A DNA stretch of 13,182 nt from NCBI GenBank assembly GCA_003669575.1, contig QWOR01000140.1, forward strand, positions 1 to 13,182. Reading direction: 5' to 3'. Made by a program: the position numbers and the translations under genes. This document shows, one piece after another, positions 6,441 to 13,182 of the stretch (position 1 is the first letter of the stretch; every line of letters begins with the position of its first letter). This DNA comes from Planctomycetota bacterium. Its GTDB lineage: Bacteria > Planctomycetota > Planctomycetia > Planctomycetales > Planctomycetaceae. A model generated the notes under the pieces. It did not search any database, had not been told where the DNA came from, and saw only the letters and a program-made list of their open reading frames with translations.

Positions 6441-8933
6441 ATGGCGGCCCCCGTAAACAGTCTGGAATTCTTTTCGCTCGTCGAAAAGAGCCAGTTGCTC
6501 GAACAGGAGCTCGTCTCGAAACTGCGGCCTCAAATCGCCAGCCAGAAATCGGCCGACCCGAAAAAGCTGGCGCTGACGCTCCTGAAGAATCAACTGCTGA
6601 CTGAGTATCAGGCTCGCCAGCTGCTTTCCGGAAAGAACAAAGGCTTCTATCTGGCTCGGTATAAGATCATGGAGTTGCTGGGCTCCGGCGGCATGGGGCG
6701 AGTTTATCTGGCCGAACAGCTGTCGATGGAGCGACTGGTGGCCATCAAGCTGATCAGTCTGCAGAAGAGCAAGAAACGGCAGGACCAGGCTCTCGCCCGT
6801 TTCAAACGAGAAGCCAAAGCTGTGGCTGCTCTGCGGCATGCCAACATCATTCAAGCCTTCGACTATGCGGACGAGAACGGCCTGCCGTACTTCGTGATGG
6901 AGTATGTAGAAGGCATTGATACTGCCCGCATCGTGCATCGTTTTGGTCCGATTCACTGGAGTCAGGTGGCTGAGATCGGTCGCCAGGCCGCAGAGGGACT
7001 GCAGCACGCCCATGAGGCGGGACTGGTGCACCGGGACATCAAGCCGGGCAATCTGCTCGTCGACTCCAGCGGCTTAGTCAAGGTGCTTGACCTGGGCCTC
7101 GTTTCGGCCTTCGATCAGAAGGGCGATGACGCTCTGACCGTCGATCAGGATCAGCTGGGGACTGTCGATTACATCGCTCCCGAACAGGCTCTCGACAGCA
7201 AGAGCGTTGACGCCCGGTCCGATCTCTATGGCTTGGGGGCCACGCTCTACTCGATCATGAGCGGGCGGGTTCTCTATCCTGATAAGACAACGGCCCAGAA
7301 GTTGTTGCTGCACCAGACCACCGAACCCGAGCCGATTTCCAGTCTGGTCAAGGAGATCCCCGCCGAACTCGCAACGGTCATCCACAAGATGCTCGCCAAG
7401 AAACCGATGGACCGCTTTCAGTCCGCGGAAGAGGTGGCCCAGGCTCTCAAGCCCTTCGCTGTTCCCCGGACGCCGCCCTACGATCTCAACGCGATCAAGT
7501 ATCGCCGTTCGATCTATGAGGGCTTCCTCGGCAAGAGTCCAGAGCCTGCCCGGATCACCGTCCCGACTCTCGGCAGTCCGGAACTGGAGAAGCCTGAGTC
7601 GACTCCGACACGGGATTCCTCGTCTCCCTCGTCAGGCCAGTTACGTCGTCCTTCGGCGATCAATGTCGAGTCTTCAGAGGTGGTGACGGATGACTTCTCG
7701 TCGTTGACCGACGAGTCTTCGCAGATGGCCATGGAGATGCCGTCGATCGTCGGACGCAAGAAGCGAAAGCCAAAGAAGAAGTCAGGGATCGAGTTGACCC
7801 GATGGATCATTCTGGCAGGAGTAGTGGTCGGTGTTGTCGTCGCAGCATGGTTAGGTACGTACGCATTTCGAGCGATGGCAGTTACGGATGATCATTTGGC
7901 TGCGATTACGTCGGCATCAGATCCTGCTCGACAAGTCGTTCCTGTTGGACAAGCTGCTGCTATTGCACAACCCGCCCCACCGGCGCAATCCCCTGCGGTC
8001 CAGCTGCCAGGCCCAATGCCTGTCATAGAGCCTGCTCCAGTGGCACCGCCGATGCCAGATGCCGCACTCGCAGTGACACTCCAGCCAGCAGTCCCCATGG
8101 CAGCACCAGTCCCCACAACGGAAGCCACTCCCCAGCCTTCCTTGCCGGCCCCTGTCAGTCCGCTCCCGAATTCACCGACCGCTGAACTGAACCCGCAATC
8201 TGCAGGTCTCCTTTCTCCGGTCTCAGAAAGTGTGTGGAGAGAGAGTCATACCCAGGTGGTGAAAGACCCTTCGCTTCAAGTCTGCTACACATTTGATGAG
8301 TCGACCATCTCTGGAAAACGAGTGAAGAATCTGGCTCAGGCGACGAGCGGACTCTTTCTTCTGGAGCTTGCTGGACCAGAGATTGAGCTCGGGAGATTTC
8401 CCGGCAAGAAGGCCATGCGATTCAATCCAAGTGCGGGGGTTCAGTACGCTGAACTCACGTCGTCCGATTCCAATCGGCTACAGCTTGAGGGACGATATAC
8501 GATCGCCGTGTGGTTCAAAGTGCAGAGTTTTGAGAAGCAACTGCAGACGCTGATTTCCAAGGGGGCCAATGGATGGCAGATTCGCAAGAATCCGGACTCG
8601 AATGCATTGGGGGTTCAATACCTGGAAGAGAACATGAAGAGTTGGCAGCTCAACGGGACTCGAGCTGTGAACGATGGGCGTTGGCACCAGATTGTCGCAG
8701 TGAATTCCGCCCAACAGTCGTCTCTGTACCTGGACGGAGAACTTGATAGCTCCTCGGAGGGGCCCACATCAGCCGCCAGAAATTCCAGGCGAGTGAGACT
8801 CGGTGGTGTGTCAGATGTCAGTCGAAGTGGACATGGTTTCAATGGCTGGATTGATGAAGTCGAGATCTGGAGTCGTGATTTGAACTCAGGCGAGATCCGA
8901 CAACTCTTCAGCCAGGGAAACCCCTCGCAATAA
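6441..8933 (+). CDS. Membrane Ser/Thr protein kinase with extracytoplasmic LamG domain
   Basis: This Hanks-type kinase phosphorylates Ser/Thr on cytoplasmic targets. The 830-residue protein has an N-terminal helical module (about 8-66, ending LLTEYQARQLLSG) common before planctomycete kinases. The kinase domain (about 74-340) shows the glycine loop GSGGMG (81-86), AIK with K103, E124 in helix C, HRDIKPGN (197-204) with catalytic D199, DLG (217-219) in place of DFG, and GTVDYIAPEQ (240-249), so it should be active. A phosphorylatable Ser/Thr-rich stretch (about 373-425) and a basic run (439-448) precede one membrane helix (454-474). Outside the membrane lie a Pro/Ala-rich linker (about 497-595) and a concanavalin/LamG-like domain (about 612-825) with AVWFKVQSF, RWHQIVAV, LYLDGEL and GWIDEVEIW, which may bind glycans. 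The linker uses many more A/T-ending codons than the kinase domain. The gene converges on ispG. Its target is unknown. Confidence 0.92.
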   Translation: MAAPVNSLEFFSLVEKSQLLEQELVSKLRPQIASQKSADPKKLALTLLKNQLLTEYQARQLLSGKNKGFYLARYKIMELLGSGGMGRVYLAEQLSMERLVAIKLISLQKSKKRQDQALARFKREAKAVAALRHANIIQAFDYADENGLPYFVMEYVEGIDTARIVHRFGPIHWSQVAEIGRQAAEGLQHAHEAGLVHRDIKPGNLLVDSSGLVKVLDLGLVSAFDQKGDDALTVDQDQLGTVDYIAPEQALDSKSVDARSDLYGLGATLYSIMSGRVLYPDKTTAQKLLLHQTTEPEPISSLVKEIPAELATVIHKMLAKKPMDRFQSAEEVAQALKPFAVPRTPPYDLNAIKYRRSIYEGFLGKSPEPARITVPTLGSPELEKPESTPTRDSSSPSSGQLRRPSAINVESSEVVTDDFSSLTDESSQMAMEMPSIVGRKKRKPKKKSGIELTRWIILAGVVVGVVVAAWLGTYAFRAMAVTDDHLAAITSASDPARQVVPVGQAAAIAQPAPPAQSPAVQLPGPMPVIEPAPVAPPMPDAALAVTLQPAVPMAAPVPTTEATPQPSLPAPVSPLPNSPTAELNPQSAGLLSPVSESVWRESHTQVVKDPSLQVCYTFDESTISGKRVKNLAQATSGLFLLELAGPEIELGRFPGKKAMRFNPSAGVQYAELTSSDSNRLQLEGRYTIAVWFKVQSFEKQLQTLISKGANGWQIRKNPDSNALGVQYLEENMKSWQLNGTRAVNDGRWHQIVAVNSAQQSSLYLDGELDSSSEGPTSAARNSRRVRLGGVSDVSRSGHGFNGWIDEVEIWSRDLNSGEIRQLFSQGNPSQ

Positions 8934-8972
8934 ACAAGTACGAAGCCAAGTGGATAAATCGCAGTCGGTCAT

Positions 8973-10160
8973 TTATGACTTCGCTGCTATCAGTGCGTCA
9001 AGTTCTGCCTTCAGCTTGGGCAGGATCGTGTCGTAAGTGTAGGCGCCGACCTCTTCCGGGCCTCGCTTGAGATTGACGTGGTTCGGACCGCACCACAACC
9101 CCAGATCAGCGTCGTCAGTCTCGCCCGGACCATTCACGCGACAGCCCATCACGGCGATGGTAATGGCATAGTCCTTGGCGTAAGCAGTCATCTCTTTCAC
9201 CGCAGCTGCCAGGTCAATGAACGCCTCGTTCTCGACACGTGAACAGCTGGGACAGCTGATAATGTTGAGGGATTGCAGGCCGTAGTCGACGACACTCCGC
9301 ACCCGACCGGCGGCAATGTCATCGAGAATCTTCCGCCCAGCGGCGATCTCTTCTGACTTCCGCGAGTTCGGCACGGTCAGCGACACACGAATCGTGTCGC
9401 CAATGCCGCGGCTGATCAGCTGTTCAAACGCGATGCGGGTTTTAATGATTCCGTCAGGCGGCATCCCTGCCTCGGTTACGCCCAGGTGCAACGGCACATC
9501 AGGACGCTCAGCGGCGAAGCGTTTGTTGACCTCGATGACGTTTCGAGGGTCGGAATCCTTGAGCGACACAGCGAAGCGAGTGAAGCCCAGTGAGTCGAGA
9601 AACGCACAGTGTTCGAGGGCACTCTCCAGCATCGGCGAGATGGAATCGTGGGCGTCGTAACGCTCCTTCTTGTCAGGATCGACCGATCCGCAGTTGACAC
9701 CCACTCGCATCGCACAGTCACTCTGGCCGGCAATGTCGGCGAGGTAGCGGACCTTTTCCTGCCACGGCTTCTCCCGTTCGTGATGATACAGGTGGCCGGG
9801 GTTGTACCGGATCTTGGAGACATAGGGAGCGACCAGCTCCGCCATGCGGTAGTTCTCCTGCAGGTCCACGGCGAGATTCGCCTCCACCTGCTTCGAGATC
9901 TCCGCCAGCGCTTCGGCGTCTTTCTTGCTGTCGACAGCCACACGAATCACGTCGGCCCCGGCAGCGACCAGATCACGAATCTGTCCCACGGTTGCGGCAA
10001 TGTCCTGGGTATGCGTGGCGGTCATGCTCTGCACTGCGATCGGATTTCCTCCGCCGATCGTGACAGAACCAATACGCACCGATCGAGTCGGATTACGCGG
10101 CAACGCTCGTGATTCCACGCCATTCTCCCTGATTCCTGAGCAGCTCGTGGTCACGAGCAT
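8973..10160 (-). CDS. ispG: 4-hydroxy-3-methylbut-2-enyl diphosphate synthase (IspG/GcpE)
   Basis: IspG is the penultimate enzyme of the MEP isoprenoid pathway. It converts 2-C-methyl-D-erythritol 2,4-cyclodiphosphate to HMBPP with a [4Fe-4S] cluster and electrons from ferredoxin or flavodoxin. The 395 residues fit the compact bacterial two-domain form without the insert of plant enzymes. The N-terminal TIM barrel starts near 26 (TRSVRIGSVTIGG, then QSMTATHTQD at 44-53). IRYNPGH (117-123) and RVGVNCGS (152-159) are further family blocks. The cluster ligands are C303 and C306 in SCPSCSR, C340 in MGCRVNGPGE, and E347. The first 20 or so residues are poorly conserved, so the true start could lie slightly downstream; ATG 10160 has no clear ribosome-binding site. 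The 39-base gap to the convergent kinase gene shows no strong terminator. A 123-base gap separates it from the phosphatase gene upstream. Confidence 0.95.
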   Translation of the reverse strand: MLVTTSCSGIRENGVESRALPRNPTRSVRIGSVTIGGGNPIAVQSMTATHTQDIAATVGQIRDLVAAGADVIRVAVDSKKDAEALAEISKQVEANLAVDLQENYRMAELVAPYVSKIRYNPGHLYHHEREKPWQEKVRYLADIAGQSDCAMRVGVNCGSVDPDKKERYDAHDSISPMLESALEHCAFLDSLGFTRFAVSLKDSDPRNVIEVNKRFAAERPDVPLHLGVTEAGMPPDGIIKTRIAFEQLISRGIGDTIRVSLTVPNSRKSEEIAAGRKILDDIAAGRVRSVVDYGLQSLNIISCPSCSRVENEAFIDLAAAVKEMTAYAKDYAITIAVMGCRVNGPGETDDADLGLWCGPNHVNLKRGPEEVGAYTYDTILPKLKAELDALIAAKS

Positions 10161-10283
10161 GCAATCTTTGCGCTTATGATAGCCGATTCACACGTGCGGA
10201 CGAGAGTCTAATGACATCAACACGAGAAGAACAAAGTGCAGTGGATTACGTGTAAGTATGACGAAGAGAATTCGGTCTGTCTG

Positions 10284-11570
10284 TCACGCCGATGCCGGTT
10301 TCGCACCTCGTCTGGGCATCTGGGTTACCAATGTATCGATCGCCCTCGCCAGATCGCGGCAACCTCGTCCATAACGTTTTTCCCGCTGGGCCTGTTCTGC
10401 AGCTGAGATCGACTCCTGATGAGTCTTCTGGTCGATGCTCCAGTTTTCTTCGGTGGCGGACCTCCGCAATTCCTGTTCGATCTCGGAGAGCAGCAGGAAC
10501 AACTCGGTCGAGGTCAGCGAAACCGCAGTTCGATGCGGCCGGCTCAAGTTCGTGCGAGATAAGTCTTCGTTTTCTGCTTCAATGACTTTCGCCTTCCGGT
10601 TCATGCTCAGCACTTTGAGGAGCATGGCGACCAGAGCCGTGGCGGCCAGTCCGGTCATCGTCAGCCCGGTCCGGCGGTAACGTAACAGCCAGAAGGTGAT
10701 CCCACTGACGAAGGCGATCGAAACCAGCCAGAAGGCGATCAGCCAGACCCAGGAGAGAGTGTGCCGTGGCACGTCGATTGATTCGGGGATCGGTGGCGGG
10801 ACATTTGCTGGAAGGTCACCGACTCGTGAGACAATCACTGTGCTGTTGTCGGGGCCACCTCGCAGATTGGCAATCTGAATCAATAGGCGGCACGCCTGAT
10901 TCGGCGAAAGTTCACGGGTAATCGCCCCAATTTCCGCATCCGAGATCTGATTACTGAGGCCGTCCGAGCAGAGGATGAAGATGTCGTTGGGCAGCACCGC
11001 GAAGGGACCTTCCAGGTCGACTTGCACGGTCGGTTCCGGTCCCAGCGATCTCAGAATGATGTTCCGGTGATTGGAGAAGTCGATCTTCTCTGCTGCCTTG
11101 CCATCGCGGCGGCGCATTTCCCATTCCAGGCTGTGGTCGAAAGTCAGCTGGTCGATCCGATCCCGACGGACCCGGTAGCAGCGGCTGTCCCCGACATGTC
11201 CCAGCATCGCTCCGCGGGGAGTGAGCGTCAGCACCGAGCAGGTGGTGCCCATTCGCTGAAACTCTTTGTTCTGCTCGCCTTTTTCGTGGATGGCTGAGTT
11301 CGCTGCCACGATGGCTGCCTGCAATGAGATCCGGTGGTCTTCGACCGGACTTTTAAAATAGGTATGCGGAATTGTTTCGGCCGCGATCTTGCTGGCCAGC
11401 TCTCCGACCGCATGCCCACCCATGCCGTCCGCGACGAGAAACAGGTGCCCGCGACGGTTGTACTCTTCTTCCGACTGGCTGACCTGAATGGCGAAGGAGT
11501 CTTCGTTGTTCTGTCGGCGCATCCCGACATCTGAGAGCGTAGCGAACTGTACTTTCTGCTCCCAGCGCAT
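10284..11570 (-). CDS. PP2C-family Ser/Thr protein phosphatase with membrane anchor
   Basis: This metal-dependent phosphatase should remove phosphate from Ser/Thr residues, opposing Hanks-type kinases. From ATG 11570 the protein has 428 residues. The catalytic domain (about 5-250) shows RQNNEDSF (19-26), VADGMGGHAVGE (46-57), MGTT (107-110), GHVGDSR (124-130), CSDGLSNQI (201-209) and GGPDNSTVIV (238-247). Metal-binding aspartates D24, D48, D203 and D241 are all present, so it should be active. A proline-rich hinge (254-262) leads to two membrane helices (about 272-296 and 302-321), and a charged tail (about 322-428) that should return to the cytoplasm and may form helical coils. GGGGA lies 6 bases before ATG 11570, and the catalytic fold begins right there. 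A GTG at 11630 would add 20 residues without homology. A TATGAT element just upstream (11601-11606, - strand) could be a -10 box but lacks a good -35. Confidence 0.9.
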   Translation of the reverse strand: MRWEQKVQFATLSDVGMRRQNNEDSFAIQVSQSEEEYNRRGHLFLVADGMGGHAVGELASKIAAETIPHTYFKSPVEDHRISLQAAIVAANSAIHEKGEQNKEFQRMGTTCSVLTLTPRGAMLGHVGDSRCYRVRRDRIDQLTFDHSLEWEMRRRDGKAAEKIDFSNHRNIILRSLGPEPTVQVDLEGPFAVLPNDIFILCSDGLSNQISDAEIGAITRELSPNQACRLLIQIANLRGGPDNSTVIVSRVGDLPANVPPPIPESIDVPRHTLSWVWLIAFWLVSIAFVSGITFWLLRYRRTGLTMTGLAATALVAMLLKVLSMNRKAKVIEAENEDLSRTNLSRPHRTAVSLTSTELFLLLSEIEQELRRSATEENWSIDQKTHQESISAAEQAQREKRYGRGCRDLARAIDTLVTQMPRRGAKPASA

Positions 11571-11749
11571 ACGTCGTCCCCGGTGATGTGGCCTTTTGGC
11601 ATCATATCCCGACCGTCGCAAGTCTGCCACAACGCCGAAAGCCCCGGGTTGCTAACACCGCAATCCCCCTCCTCTGGATCCGGAAGCGTCAGCGCCCGGA
11701 GTGCGAGCGAGAGAAAGTCGTCACTCTCATCTCTTGAGCCGGGAATCAC

Positions 11750-12511
<762 letters not shown>

Positions 12512-12723
12512 GATCAAGTCCGTTGCGAGTGCCATTGTTGATCGACCGTCGATAATCTACGGAGATCGGGACACTCTGGCCAGACTTCGGTATGGCGACC
12601 AGGCACTGCGGTGTATGTCTGCAACGGATGCGTCTGCTTCAAGTGGTCTCGGAGTACCACGACACTTACGAACAGACATTCCTGTCTGTTCCTGCCCCAG
12701 GTAAAGACGAATTCGGACTTGAC
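12512..12723. other. Gap between the SDR and Rieske genes
   Basis: It contains the perfect palindrome at 12670-12691 and no supported gene. The + strand frames crossing it continue as shadows of the flanking genes. I see no clear promoter for the SDR gene. Confidence 0.5.
12670..12691. repeat. REP-like palindrome, copy 3 (perfect)
   Basis: GAACAGACA and TGTCTGTTC are perfect 9-base inverted arms around TTCC. It lies 32 bases after the Rieske stop on the - strand. No T-run follows in that direction, so it is a dispersed palindrome that may also protect the 3' end of the Rieske mRNA. It matches the sequence at 3228-3249 at 20 of 22 positions. Confidence 0.75.
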
Positions 12724-13182
12724 TTAGATTGTCTTCTTCTCAGCGGTACCCGCGCGGAACTTCTGGAACTTGACCCAGACCATGCCATCGGAAGCTGTCT
12801 TGGCTTCCAGCGAGTCGAGTCCGCGTGGCGGGATCTCGTTGATACGGGCTCCGTCGAGCTGGAACGCGCTGTCATGACACGGACAGACGTACTTGTGATC
12901 GGAATCCTTGTACTGCACCGTACACCCCAGATGGGGGCAACGAGCGTTAAAGCACTCGACCTCGCCTGCCTTGTTGCGGCTGAGGTAGACCGAGCCGACT
13001 TCCGTCTGCGGGAATTTGTTCCACGCGTCCTGCAGATCGGCGACCACCTTGAATGCTCGTGGCGTGCCATCCTCGGGAAGTGATTCGATCTTTGTGATCG
13101 GAAGAAATCCTTCTCCCATGCCCGCCGCACTGGCGGCCGCGGCAGCTTGCGGATCGGTGCCCTGCTTCTGCCGCAGTAAAGG
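12724..13182 (-). CDS. Rieske [2Fe-2S] protein, 5' end beyond the window
   Basis: This is a Rieske iron-sulfur protein, likely the electron-carrying subunit of a cytochrome bc or b6f-like quinol-oxidising complex. The motif boxes are CPHLGC and CPCHDS, 12 residues apart. Numbered from the internal Met at 13119, cluster ligands are C61, H63, C79 and H82, and C66 and C81 can form the stabilising disulfide. Only high-potential Rieske proteins keep both disulfide cysteines. Upstream of that Met the frame stays open to the window edge through LLRQKQGTDPQAAAAA, so the gene is longer, and the missing N-terminus probably holds a membrane anchor. After the second box, EIPPRGLDSLE resembles the proline loop of this group. 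The stretch FKVVADLQDAWNKFP resembles planctomycete Rieske proteins I recall. A role in an aromatic-ring dioxygenase is less likely because of the disulfide cysteines. Confidence 0.88.
   Translation of the reverse strand, partial: PLLRQKQGTDPQAAAAASAAGMGEGFLPITKIESLPEDGTPRAFKVVADLQDAWNKFPQTEVGSVYLSRNKAGEVECFNARCPHLGCTVQYKDSDHKYVCPCHDSAFQLDGARINEIPPRGLDSLEAKTASDGMVWVKFQKFRAGTAEKKTI

Noticed and set aside
6228..7031. 267-codon open frame on the - strand
   Set aside because: Most of it is antisense to the kinase domain; the part in the intergenic region adds no recognisable motif.
8954..8976. ATAAAT/ATTTAT inverted repeat between the convergent kinase and ispG genes
   Set aside because: Six A/T pairs over an 11-base loop are too weak for a terminator, and no GC-rich stem is present.
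10176..10181. TATCAT on the - strand as a -10 element for ispG
   Set aside because: It lies only 15 bases before the start codon and has no acceptable -35 element at 16-18 bases.
10271..10286. TTCGGTCTGTCTGTCA as a fourth copy of the palindrome family
   Set aside because: It has the GTCTGT arm only. The CAGACA arm and the TTCC loop are absent, so the resemblance is partial.
11228..11749. 173-codon - strand frame starting right after the SDR stop
   Set aside because: Its second half overlaps the PP2C gene in another frame, and the first half has no known motif. PP2C codon use and motifs decide for the other frame.

Overview
The window looks like chromosomal DNA from a planctomycete, probably of the Planctomycetales. 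This rests on four things: a Ser/Thr kinase with the short N-terminal helical module common in that phylum and an extracytoplasmic LamG-type domain; a secreted PDZ/DUF4214-type protein; a Rieske protein whose context resembles planctomycete electron-transport Rieske proteins; and mostly weak Shine-Dalgarno sites. The genus cannot be fixed from sequence alone. No rRNA, tRNA, CRISPR array, transposase, integrase or phage gene was seen, so this is a core-genome neighbourhood with intergenic repeats rather than an island.

Layout. The left two thirds is on the + strand: the tail of an unknown gene (about 2-79), NAD(P)H-hydrate dehydratase nnrD (103-966), a MOFRL-type glycerate 2-kinase overlapping it by 4 bp (963-2360), and recO (2415-3161) behind a heptanucleotide repeat. 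A 516-bp gap follows, with two copies of a REP-like palindrome, a sigma70-like promoter with a dyad in its spacer, and a leader hairpin. Then come an orphan PstS-like phosphate-binding protein (3678-4664), a secreted PDZ-YbaY-DUF4214 protein (4780-6129) closed by a strong hairpin terminator, and a membrane Ser/Thr protein kinase with an external LamG domain (6441-8933).

The right third is on the - strand and converges on the kinase: ispG (8973-10160), a membrane-anchored PP2C phosphatase (10284-11570), an SDR oxidoreductase resembling DHRS4 (11750-12511), and a Rieske iron-sulfur protein cut by the window end (12724 to beyond 13182). A third, perfectly symmetric copy of the palindrome lies between the SDR and Rieske genes.

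How the genes may work together. nnrD and the glycerate kinase form a translationally coupled metabolite-repair and salvage pair. recO serves recombination repair and ispG the MEP isoprenoid pathway. The kinase and the PP2C phosphatase lie within 4 kb of each other and both have membrane anchors, so they are candidates for an opposing signalling pair, but this is inference. I found no clearly new multi-gene system. The most unusual items are the three-domain secreted protein, the kinase/phosphatase pair, the dispersed palindrome family, and the regulatory architecture ahead of the orphan phosphate-binding protein.
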